From an uncultured Prevotella sp. (GTDB lineage: Bacteria > Bacteroidota > Bacteroidia > Bacteroidales > Bacteroidaceae), in contig USSF01000022.1 in assembly GCA_900557405.1 (NCBI GenBank), positions 1 through 32,079 on the forward strand: a stretch of 32,079 nt of DNA, in the 5' to 3' direction. Of the stretch, positions 26,501-32,079 are shown piece by piece (position 1 is the first letter of the stretch; every line of letters starts with the position of its first letter). The notes beneath the pieces are model-generated. The model was not told where the DNA came from, did no database searches, and saw nothing but the letters and a program-made list of their open reading frames with translations. Position numbers and translations under genes: made by a program.

Positions 26501-28731
26501 AGACGAAGGAAGACATCTATGGCGATATGCACGAGGACATCGTGATGTGGAATGCCGAGGATTATGCCCAGAAGAACCCGCTGTTCACCGATGAAAACGG
26601 TATGTACCGCTGGGATGTGCCACAGGGACTGTGGCAGGTGAAGTTCGAGAAGGACGGATACCTCACGGCATACAGCGAGTGGCTGCCCGTGCCGCCGCCA
26701 CAGTTGGAGGTGAACATCGGAATAACCCAGAACAAGCAGCCCGAGGTGACCGAGGCACGTGCATACGAAGAGGGCGTGGAGATACAGTTCGACAAGTATA
26801 TGGATCCGGCCACTCTCACCGATGCCAACATCAGTGTGACGGCAGGCGGAAACAAGCTTGCCGGAGAGATACAGCTCATTGATGCCGCCCTTGCCGACGA
26901 ATATGCTTCGCCGGAGGACGCCGAGGCCACGCGCTATGCTTCGCGCATAAGATTCGTGCCGCAGCAGGCTCTCGCCACCACTACGGGTGAGGTTCGCCTC
27001 ACGGTGAGCCGCAATGTGAGGTCGTATGCCGGCATCCCGATGACCGAGACATTCAGTCAGACGCTTGATGTGGAGAAGGAGGTGCAGAAGATAACCGCCG
27101 ACAACATCAAGATTATCTATGGAGCCGAGAAGGAGCTTACGGTATATGCCCTGCCGAGCGAGGCAGCTGCCGGACGCACACTCCATGTTGCCAACTCGTC
27201 AGAGATGGTGGCATCGCTCGAGACCACTGATTTCACTCTTGATGCCGAGGGCAAGGCGGTAGTGAAGATAAAGGGCGACCTGCCTGGACGTACGCAACTC
27301 TCGTTCACCATCGATGATGTAACGGCAAAAGGCCAGTGTATTGTTGACGTTATGACGGAAATCATCACCGCCGAGGCTCCTACAGCATCGCGCGCCAGCG
27401 GCACCGCCGTATACCGTGGCACGAAGGTGGAACTGGCTACCGATTCAAAGGATGCCACCATCTATTTCACCACCGACGGCACTTGTCCATGCGACGAGAA
27501 CGGCACGAGGCGCAAGTACACCGTGCCTATCGTCATCAACGACGACATGCATATCAAGGCCATGACAATGGTGGGCAATGACGAGGTGTCGGATGTGAAG
27601 GAGTTCAGCTATGTACTGAAGAAGTCCGACATGGACTTCAACATGACAGAAGGCTGGACCTGGATGTCGCACAGTTTCGCCGATGGCATGGCAATTGAGG
27701 AGCTTGCTGCCGACGCAGCCGTGGAGCGTGTGAAGAGCCAGACCAAGGAGTCGCTGCGCGACCCGCAGTTGGGATTCGTCGGCACGCTGTCTGTCCTAAA
27801 TGCTTCCGAGAGCTACAAGGTGGAGACTTCGGCTGCCGTTCCTTCGCTGCGCTTCAGCGGAGTGTCCTGGAATCCGGCTACGCCTATCGCCCTGAACGGC
27901 GGTTGGAACTGGCTGGGCTATCCTGCCGGGCAGACGATGACTCTGGATGAGGCTTTCGCCACATCGGCTGTGGAGAAGCTCGACCTGATTGTCGGTCAGG
28001 ACGGATTCTCGCAGTATGACGGCGAACACTGGGTAGGAACTCTTGAGACGCTTATGCCTGGCAAGGGCTATATGTATCAGAGCATGTCTGGGAAAGATGT
28101 GGTCTATAACACATCCATCGTTTCAAAGGCTCACGCCCAGCATACACAGGGCATTGGCAGTAAGCTGCCGCTTGCTGTCGACAAGCATAAGTATCCGTCT
28201 GTCATGCCTGTGATAGCCACTGTCTGCAATGCCAATGGCACATTTGCCGACAATGCCGATTATCAGTTGGCTGCGTTCTGCGGCAGCGAGTGTCGTGGTG
28301 TGGGACGACTTGCCGGCGGACTGTTGATGATGAGCGTCTATGGTAATACGGGCGACCGCATCACCGTCCATGTTACGGACTATGAGGGCAACAACGTGCT
28401 TGCAAGCGATATGCTCGACTTCTGCGAGAATCTTCTCGGCAACATTGATGCTCCATACGCAATCTCTCTGGGCAATACCAACAGCATCGGTACCACGGCA
28501 TACGACGGCAACGTCCGCGTGACGGTTGTCGGCAAGCGTCTGCTCATCCTTGGAGTGGATGCATGGGATGTCAGCAGTGTCGAACTGTTTGATGTCAATG
28601 GACAGAAGGTGAAGTCGGATACGCATATCAGCGAGAGCGGCATCGACGTTTCCTCTCTGCCGGGTGGAGTATATGTTGCTGTTGTATGCAGCGGCGGTCA
28701 TTACTCTTATCATAAGATTGCCTTACGCTAA
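20596..28731 (+). CDS. Giant multidomain T9SS-exported surface protein with helical insert
   Basis: A 2711-aa protein with signal peptide (about 1-31, ending PLSAQ). Visible order: a beta-sandwich start (32-155); chitobiase C-terminal-like domain (168-250, TIRYTLDGTDPTE); three InlB/Flg_new-like blocks (251-536), each closed by a linker like FDPNSPSDPQPP, YNPSNPGDPEKP, YDPASPGNPG; a short BspA/LRR segment (545-695); carboxypeptidase-regulatory-like and Ig-like beta domains (700-1480, e.g. GTVVDGDGIYIADAAVTA at 884); a charged helical stretch (1485-1550); a helical, glycine-rich hydrophobic insert (1683-1900); a DPAGYVYEAVPENRVEGVQA module (1945-1964); a Big_5-like domain (about 2050-2150); a second chitobiase-like domain (2257-2344); a Trp-rich module (2349-2510, GGWNWLGYPAGQ); an AAFCGSECRGV module (about 2533-2630); and a T9SS sorting domain (2637-2711). 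Likely a surface adhesin or scaffold. It ends 19 nt before the 507-aa gene. Domain names are by eye. Confidence 0.85.
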   Translation: MKQMIINIQRTAMLLVLLMAGWAAGSPLSAQTYVELLPDKTMANGTDVTSLSDEATGISFAFDKAKGGTPPRYYSGAIRNYIGNTVTMSAPSGMAVSKIEFVTTVNKTPATLTPSSGTVSYDKTSQTFTWENTTLESEATFTVSVSQFRITSIRVYYSTSGDVKPKPKAPVFSHPDCEFYNTFKVVITDLNEPATTIRYTLDGTDPTETNGTVYTGPVEIAAGQNAVLKAVCINKNGVSAITTSVFTYKAKSLFKFTCNKPGGISEVNLSSTVLTDKTKYIAEHGSWKGNYEMFVTDGAEVSLQIYMNTGYVLKGVTLNGEQKEISKYGELKFVMPSATEVTVMADVEFDPNSPSDPQPPTPVEKTYQLSVVSNPTGAASVSGTGKYKEGQLVYVSASAYPGYVFKSWTCDGVTIGTSRSFNYTMTASDAVLTANFVYNPSNPGDPEKPTLKHPLTAVASPAGAATFSLSASEVVSGQEYTVRVYPATGYKLKGWMLNGVGQEGTSTVFRGVMTDAGAQVVAVLTYDPASPGNPGANYYNPATGLAIIDDFVPGSLSAALQATVGSDNYSNVNRMIVKGRMTTGDYRCLKGLTNAATIDLSRVGGVTTVPYGQFDGMAISSVVLPATIAEMKNAAFQNCANLTAITVYAMEPPVCGCETFYAFTNKENCIVYVPEEAVGLYTAAEGWKDFTILPITDDAHTLQVNLPAEGNDGRYKNNTIELVNINSGVRQKYVITDRQLYTFSGLRKDEQYNVYMYSRTGLEIGRIENVVIPNDDMEVVFSTLKPLHTISAKVVSPDGEDYTSMTTVEWLKPLEDETMTYLRKAVSLGEIPEGQKLVCRVTLGDKLGTVYKAPADMQFTVSSEENTCLITLQPLRTITLKGTVVDGDGIYIADAAVTATQTLNGKFQKTFTAKTDRRGQWTMSVLAAPETRLTVAATEFVNRLDTIGAFAEDETTHDIGNMMMKSIVGARISYGFTYMKAGAEAPQSFYSDYRNVAINVFNITQNREQKNLTQLYPTLTVIDETVNVGDELRLTAVSKTGAFGPVERVVTVGDNRRAEATFDIVGKGCIEASYEMTDNPAVIAMLYSDKGELLKKVAYTEAKASFADVEDGEYTLVTMGKSELMNAILRLSAFNEIGLTEGKDYLKNGVRVETGKVSNVHNATVPAFDESLFTYTTDNTSFSSNKSSIINGKYLTLSSVIDFKGAYKSDVSNVRLVVDLPDACDFVEKSVIQGPKLIQYTLSGKRLTIQLGDSYQTQTRFCVIPTASDMFNATASVIFDYNGQTLTQPIGSATVEVKSLDIIVPEIVTEATVHVAGSAPARSTVDIYSDNELIGHATTKSSGNWSAECVLQNVFNMSEYPISAKITTESGSMLLTETKNVKYIKDYPMIKTVTMNTNPNIVFDFEKGTTSQSWYYTPSNVLFTLDFTNNNPDILKEVYLNIFGEDGSVRTIDCSYDTNKAIWFANVSFNSYNGIVNLSVNYIANGDYSYDSDEAKLFAKKYEDEIANEEDKKKEFDNLIQDALDYVEREDVTKEEKIIYVTRVKKKICKYYTGDDNIPPYGSNPDVDTDGLGADGYTGGKVILYGEREEDKNQEYDPYMQDMPNPYDTSLSLDGTEYSASISSPTGSSIDYIAPGDFNFEAMPDNAAGNSFSITNSNGDVWTSNNKAIPASLNPDSKESVKAFYDALAKEQEEFQINWMGQTEKGIAAIDMSIALAKSVKTRHLCDNVDQVVAISMNKNPGVVIEKKALKDALLENNRNLKNLKVAGKLVGHAGTALGVLGIGSDAMNGYGRYDEWSYIIDAIEKDCSGNEATAIVNKAKEYRSWIVDRDVKKGLGDLGSMALGAIGAAVAPETCGASLTLNLISLGVSGALTFWEDNFVRTNSDHIAEVARMARQSSDCPVDPLANGYPGFLMYKGSYPNSPYYGGYNPNMPPFSPLTINHDPAGYVYEAVPENRVEGVQATIYYKETKEDIYGDMHEDIVMWNAEDYAQKNPLFTDENGMYRWDVPQGLWQVKFEKDGYLTAYSEWLPVPPPQLEVNIGITQNKQPEVTEARAYEEGVEIQFDKYMDPATLTDANISVTAGGNKLAGEIQLIDAALADEYASPEDAEATRYASRIRFVPQQALATTTGEVRLTVSRNVRSYAGIPMTETFSQTLDVEKEVQKITADNIKIIYGAEKELTVYALPSEAAAGRTLHVANSSEMVASLETTDFTLDAEGKAVVKIKGDLPGRTQLSFTIDDVTAKGQCIVDVMTEIITAEAPTASRASGTAVYRGTKVELATDSKDATIYFTTDGTCPCDENGTRRKYTVPIVINDDMHIKAMTMVGNDEVSDVKEFSYVLKKSDMDFNMTEGWTWMSHSFADGMAIEELAADAAVERVKSQTKESLRDPQLGFVGTLSVLNASESYKVETSAAVPSLRFSGVSWNPATPIALNGGWNWLGYPAGQTMTLDEAFATSAVEKLDLIVGQDGFSQYDGEHWVGTLETLMPGKGYMYQSMSGKDVVYNTSIVSKAHAQHTQGIGSKLPLAVDKHKYPSVMPVIATVCNANGTFADNADYQLAAFCGSECRGVGRLAGGLLMMSVYGNTGDRITVHVTDYEGNNVLASDMLDFCENLLGNIDAPYAISLGNTNSIGTTAYDGNVRVTVVGKRLLILGVDAWDVSSVELFDVNGQKVKSDTHISESGIDVSSLPGGVYVAVVCSGGHYSYHKIALR

Positions 28732-28750
28732 ACCATAAAAACGAAACACA

Positions 28751-30274
28751 ATGAAAAGTTCGATTATCAAACATACAATGGCGATAGTCGCGCTCCTTAT
28801 GGCGCTCTTCCATGGTGTCACGGCTTCGGCCGCTGACACATGGAGCGTCAATCCGAGCGATTACCGCTACGACATGAGTCTTTATCTTGATGTGGTGTTC
28901 GGCACCGGCGAGAAGTTGGACTATACTCAGTTTGACGTGGCGGCATTTGTCGGCGATGAATGTCGCGGCGTGGCCGAGATTCTGTCTTTTGACGGCAACA
29001 GCTGTCTTTATCTCCGTGCGCGCAGCAACAGAGAGAGCGGCGAGTCGATGTCTTTCCGCTATCGCAATAGGTCTACCGGCGAAGTGAAGTCCATCGAGGG
29101 TGCTGATTTCTCTTTCAGTTCCAATGCGCGTCTTGGTTATCCGTCTTCTCCCCATGTGGTGAAGATTGTGATTTATCATGATGTGGACATCACGGCTGGT
29201 GAGGGCGGAACAGTGAATACTGCCGGCGGTCGTCTGGCCGAGGGCACCACTCTGTCTCTTTCTGCAACGCCTGCCGAGGGTCATCGCTTCGTGCAGTGGT
29301 CGGATGGCGTGACGGACAATCCGCGCTCCATTACTGTGGGCAAGGAAGACATAACGCTTTCTGCCGAGTTCGCCATCATTTCTTATCATCTCACCTATAC
29401 TCTTGATGGTACAAGCTATAAGGAGGCTGACGTTCCCTATGGCACGGCTCTTACCCCTGAGCCTGACCCCGTAAAGGAAGGCTACACCTTCTCCGGTTGG
29501 CAGAATCTCCCCGAGACCATGCCGGCACATGACGTGGAAGTGACGGGTACTTTCTCAATCAATACCTACAATGCAGTCTTCAAGATTGGCGATGACATCA
29601 TCGAAACCAAGCGGATAGTCTATGGCGAAGCCGTCGTAGCTCCCGAGGCCCCTGCCAAGGAAGGACACACCTTTGCCGGATGGCAGGATGTTCCGGCGAC
29701 GATGCCAGCCCACGATATCGTTGTTATGGGTTCCTACACTGTTAACAAGTACAAGCTGAACTATAAGGTAGACGGACAGGACTACAAGAGCGTTGAGGTT
29801 GAATATGGTACGGCCATCACTCCGGAGCCGGCCCCGGTAAAGGAAGGCTACACCTTCTCCGGTTGGCAGAATCTTCCTGAGACCATGCCGGCACACGACG
29901 TAGAGGTGACGGGTACTTTCTCCATCAACTCATATCGCCTGACGGTATATCTCGACAACGAGGTATATATGGACGAAGTCCTGGAATACGGTGCGGCGAT
30001 AAACGTACCTGATCCGGAGGTACCGTCAGACCGGAAGTTTGATGGTTGGGACATGGAAATCCCCAAGACCATGCCGGCCCACGATGTCATTGTACACGGC
30101 ACTACAACGATAGTAAGTGGATTGCAGGCGATATTCGCCGATGGCAATATGCGCGTGACAATCTGTTCGATGAACGGAACGCTCCTCTTCCGCAACACAA
30201 CGGTGAAGGACGCTGCCCGTAATCTGAAACCTGGCATGTATATCGTGAACGGCCGCAAGGTTATGGTGAAATAA
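28751..30274 (+). CDS. InlB B-repeat (Flg_new) surface protein with T9SS-type tail
   Basis: The 507-aa protein has a signal peptide (1-28, ending TASAA), an N-terminal domain (about 30-140) with AAFVGDECRGV at 64-74 that resembles the C-terminal module of the upstream giant, one divergent InlB-like block (about 145-210), and then four tandem 61-aa InlB/Flg_new repeats at 212-272, 273-333, 334-394 and 395-454, each with the YG-x-A and GW...P-x-TMPAHD signatures. Residues 241-271 and 363-393 are identical. The end (about 465-507, MRVTICSMNGTLLF then LKPGMYIVNGRKVMVK) resembles a T9SS sorting domain. Last gene of the three-gene operon and followed directly by a strong terminator. An adhesive or cell-wall-proximal role is a family-based guess. 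Confidence 0.87.
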   Translation: MKSSIIKHTMAIVALLMALFHGVTASAADTWSVNPSDYRYDMSLYLDVVFGTGEKLDYTQFDVAAFVGDECRGVAEILSFDGNSCLYLRARSNRESGESMSFRYRNRSTGEVKSIEGADFSFSSNARLGYPSSPHVVKIVIYHDVDITAGEGGTVNTAGGRLAEGTTLSLSATPAEGHRFVQWSDGVTDNPRSITVGKEDITLSAEFAIISYHLTYTLDGTSYKEADVPYGTALTPEPDPVKEGYTFSGWQNLPETMPAHDVEVTGTFSINTYNAVFKIGDDIIETKRIVYGEAVVAPEAPAKEGHTFAGWQDVPATMPAHDIVVMGSYTVNKYKLNYKVDGQDYKSVEVEYGTAITPEPAPVKEGYTFSGWQNLPETMPAHDVEVTGTFSINSYRLTVYLDNEVYMDEVLEYGAAINVPDPEVPSDRKFDGWDMEIPKTMPAHDVIVHGTTTIVSGLQAIFADGNMRVTICSMNGTLLFRNTTVKDAARNLKPGMYIVNGRKVMVK

Positions 30275-30289
30275 AATAACCCCTATACA

Positions 30290-30332
30290 AATCAAGGGCT
30301 GGATTCCAAACGGAGGAATCCAGCCCTTGATT
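30290..30332. terminator. Two-way terminator between the operon and the prolyl isomerase gene
   Basis: A perfect 18-bp stem: AATCAAGGGCTGGATTCC (30290-30307), loop AAACGGA, exact complement at 30315-30332. The stem ends in AT pairs on both sides, so it can work for both convergent transcripts. A short copy of the dispersed element with palindrome CAACCGGTTG follows at 30334-30354. Confidence 0.92.
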
Positions 30333-30333
30333 T

Positions 30334-30354
30334 ATACCCCAACCGGTTGTTGGG
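30334..30354. repeat. Dispersed intergenic element, short copy
   Basis: TACCCCAACCGGTTGTTGGG (30335-30354) is a degenerate inverse form of the GTTTGGGGGTTA core, with a 10-bp CAACCGGTTG palindrome. It sits between the terminator and the stop of the prolyl isomerase gene. Confidence 0.45.
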
Positions 30355-30360
30355 ATCAGC

Positions 30361-31128
30361 TTATCTTCTTGTTCTCACAACTCTCTTCGTCACCTTCCTT
30401 GTCACCGCCTTGGGCTTCTTTTCCATTCCTGGAAGGTCTCTCAATATTGTTGCCTTGATGATTCTGACATCCTCCAGCGGCCTGTTGTTGGCATCATGTT
30501 CCACGTGCTGTATCCTGTCCACCACGTCCATGCCCTCAGTCACCTCGCCGAACACCGTATATGCACCGTCAAGATGAGGCGCACCCCCAATCCTGGTGTA
30601 TTGCTCCTCCATCTCTTCAGTCATCCTGATGCTGTCGCCGAAGAGTTCGTGCAGACAAGCCTTTCCGCGCTGCAATCCCCTCTCGTCCTGCTTCTTGCCA
30701 TAAACGATATAGAACTGCGTACTGCTCGATTCCCGCTTGGGGTTGATGTCGTCAGCTTTGCGGGCGGCAGCCAGCGCACCCCTCTTGTGGTAGAACTTGG
30801 GCATACGGATTTCCGCCGGAATTGTATAGCCGAGCGAATGGTTGCCGAGCACTGCCCCCTTGGGCGCATTCTTGCTATATGGGTCGCCGGCTTGGATCAT
30901 GAAGTCGGGTATGACACGATGGAACAAAAGGGAATCATAAAAGTGGTGCTCACGGATCAGTTTCAGAAAGTTGTCGCGATGCAAAGGCGTTTCGTTATAC
31001 AATTCCACCCTGATGTTGCCCATCGTGGTTTCTATCAGTACCTCCGGGCGCACATCACCTTTTGTAATCTGGGCACGCATGCAGGTGCTGATTACAAGAA
31101 GCAAACTAAAAAGTAAGATTTTCCTCAT
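30361..31128 (-). CDS. Exported cyclophilin-type peptidyl-prolyl cis-trans isomerase
   Basis: A folding helper for exported proteins that isomerises X-Pro bonds. The 255-aa protein has a signal sequence (about 1-20, ending CMRAQ), then the cyclophilin fold: FHRVIPDFMIQAGDP (69-83) with the catalytic Arg71, SSSTQFYIVYG (134-144) and HLDGAYTVFGEV (185-196). An insertion of about 35 residues (146-182) separates the last two motifs, as in the bacterial type with a longer loop. The C-terminus is a basic tail rich in Lys/Arg (237-255). Cys16 could be a lipid site, but the preceding residues do not make a good lipobox. It lies 82 nt downstream of the beta-barrel gene on the same strand; no strong promoter is visible in the gap. 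Confidence 0.92.
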   Translation of the reverse strand: MRKILLFSLLLVISTCMRAQITKGDVRPEVLIETTMGNIRVELYNETPLHRDNFLKLIREHHFYDSLLFHRVIPDFMIQAGDPYSKNAPKGAVLGNHSLGYTIPAEIRMPKFYHKRGALAAARKADDINPKRESSSTQFYIVYGKKQDERGLQRGKACLHELFGDSIRMTEEMEEQYTRIGGAPHLDGAYTVFGEVTEGMDVVDRIQHVEHDANNRPLEDVRIIKATILRDLPGMEKKPKAVTRKVTKRVVRTRR

Positions 31129-31195
31129 ATATTAAACCTGTCACTACTGTCCCACATGTGTAAAGCAGTAATGGAATAATAATATTTACGTTCTG

Positions 31196-31214
31196 TTGAC
31201 CGTTTGGGGGTTAA
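31196..31214. repeat. Dispersed intergenic element, short copy at the end of the beta-barrel gene
   Basis: TTGACCGTTTGGGGGTTAA shares GTTTGGGGGTTA exactly with the copy at 6281-6292. It overlaps the stop codon of the minus-strand beta-barrel gene (31211-31213). Confidence 0.5.
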
Positions 31215-31972
31215 AGGATACGTCCGCGGAAAGTAACCTTCAGTACAGGATATACTCGCAACCAATCCATGAACTTCGAGATGCTGTCATCTGTTTTCTG
31301 GTCTACCACCTTGTTGAGGTCGCCGATGCCGTCAGCATATACCACAGGTTTGCCCTGGAACTGTGCGCCAAGCTCAACCCTGGCACCAAAGCGCTTCTTG
31401 GGGATAAGGCGGCCATAACCCAGGCCGAGGTATGGGCGGAAGCTGTTCACCTTGATGCCGCCACTCACATTACCATTCTCGTCAACAGGAATCTGGTAAT
31501 CGCCAATCTCGACATTATACTTCTTGCCCTCAGCGATATACTGCTGCAGCTGGTCGCTATGACCGGTAATCTTGACCAATTTGTCACCACCCACAGAAAA
31601 ACCTGCCGTTACGAAAAACGCATTGGATTCGCCAAAAGGATAGCAGTCCACCTTGAAGTCAAAGGTGGTGCGCGAGAACTTGCCCTTCACGTCCATCGTC
31701 TCACCATAGGTAACACCCTCAACAGAGCCCGACACATCAGCCGTGGTATTGATGTTGATGTTTGGCATCACGTTGAGACCTACGCGGGTCTGCACATATT
31801 TAGTGATAGGCACTGCCACGTCGATGCCGATACCCTCGGTACCGACGCCCACACCTGCACCTACACGATTTGCTATACCGAAAAAGTCACTGTTCTGTGC
31901 TGATACAGAAGATACTCCTGCCAGCAACATGGAGCCTATCAACAAACTCTTTGCAAAGCCAAAATTCTTCAT
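31211..31972 (-). CDS. Outer-membrane beta-barrel-like protein of unknown function
   Basis: The 253-aa protein has a clear signal peptide (1-26, ending SVSAQ) and the rest is made of alternating amphipathic strands with many Gly and aromatic residues, for example VGAGVGVGTEGIGIDVAVP, FFVTAGFSVGGDKLVKITG and FRPYLGLGYGRLIPK, which fits an 8-10-strand outer-membrane barrel. The final residues (LKVTFRGRIL) form a last strand but do not end in the usual aromatic residue. No specific family is certain. It has a TATATTTG box about 35 nt upstream of its start and may be co-transcribed with the prolyl isomerase gene behind it. Confidence 0.82.
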   Translation of the reverse strand: MKNFGFAKSLLIGSMLLAGVSSVSAQNSDFFGIANRVGAGVGVGTEGIGIDVAVPITKYVQTRVGLNVMPNININTTADVSGSVEGVTYGETMDVKGKFSRTTFDFKVDCYPFGESNAFFVTAGFSVGGDKLVKITGHSDQLQQYIAEGKKYNVEIGDYQIPVDENGNVSGGIKVNSFRPYLGLGYGRLIPKKRFGARVELGAQFQGKPVVYADGIGDLNKVVDQKTDDSISKFMDWLRVYPVLKVTFRGRIL

Positions 31973-32005
31973 GTCAATAAATTTTTAAATGGTTAATACT
32001 TTTTG

Positions 32006-32013
32006 CAAATATA
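32006..32013 (-). promoter_or_regulatory. Possible promoter (-7 box) of the beta-barrel gene
   Basis: Minus-strand TATATTTG fits TAnnTTTG about 35 nt before the ATG at 31972. A good -33 element is not visible. Confidence 0.6.
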
Positions 32014-32020
32014 AATAAAT

Positions 32021-32028
32021 TAACTTTG
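32021..32028 (+). promoter_or_regulatory. Possible divergent promoter facing out of the window
   Basis: TAACTTTG on the plus strand fits TAnnTTTG; the nearest TTTTG upstream is only 15 bases away, so the match is partial. The remaining 51 bases hold no start of a recognisable gene. Confidence 0.35.
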
Positions 32029-32079
32029 TGTGGTGATAAATGTACTAACGTATGTTAATCAAAATCGTAATCATCTGGC

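Overview
The window looks like chromosomal DNA of a Prevotellaceae-type member of the Bacteroidales, probably a gut or rumen Prevotella/Segatella relative. The clues are promoters of the Bacteroidetes form (TTTG or TTG, then 19-21 bases, then TAnnTTTG) ahead of many genes, the absence of obvious strong Shine-Dalgarno sites, BspA-type leucine-rich repeat and InlB-type repeat proteins, and large secreted proteins ending in type IX secretion (T9SS) sorting domains. This placement comes from sequence style and protein families; no 16S gene or database search supports it.

Left part (1-11,600) is mostly housekeeping. GDP-L-fucose synthase and an undecaprenyl-phosphate sugar transferase form the end of a surface-polysaccharide operon. 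A CCA-adding tRNA nucleotidyltransferase converges on a gamma-carbonic anhydrase-like protein, with a shared two-way terminator between them. Next, on the minus strand, come an Rpn/PD-(D/E)XK nuclease-family protein with a 12-bp coding tandem repeat and malate dehydrogenase. An aminopeptidase P runs divergently from malate dehydrogenase and overlaps by 4 nt a secreted beta-propeller-like protein of unknown role. Ribosomal protein S21 follows with its own promoter and terminator.

Middle and right part (11,600-30,300) is surface-protein territory. An 869-aa minus-strand protein is built from four ~196-aa units and a sorting domain. About 1.15 kb of repeat-bearing non-coding DNA follows, then a tight plus-strand operon of three exported proteins: a 1681-aa BspA/LRR protein, a 2711-aa multidomain giant and a 507-aa InlB-repeat protein (gaps of 12 and 19 nt). 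The last two share a small domain centred on an AAF-x-G-x-ECRGV motif. The giant carries a helical, glycine-rich hydrophobic insert inside an otherwise beta-rich adhesin; this is the least explained part of the window. The operon ends in a perfect 18-bp two-way terminator.

Right edge (30,300-32,079): a secreted cyclophilin-type prolyl isomerase and an outer-membrane beta-barrel-like protein on the minus strand, with a possible divergent promoter facing out of the window.

Several intergenic regions hold small palindromic or tandem repeats that the genes do not explain: a dispersed element with core GTTTGGGGGTTA, a 22-bp hairpin triplet before rpsU, a 16-bp triplet over the CCA-gene stop codon, and a 30-bp direct repeat at about 14.9/15.1 kb. 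I see no tRNA, rRNA, CRISPR array, insertion sequence or prophage gene.
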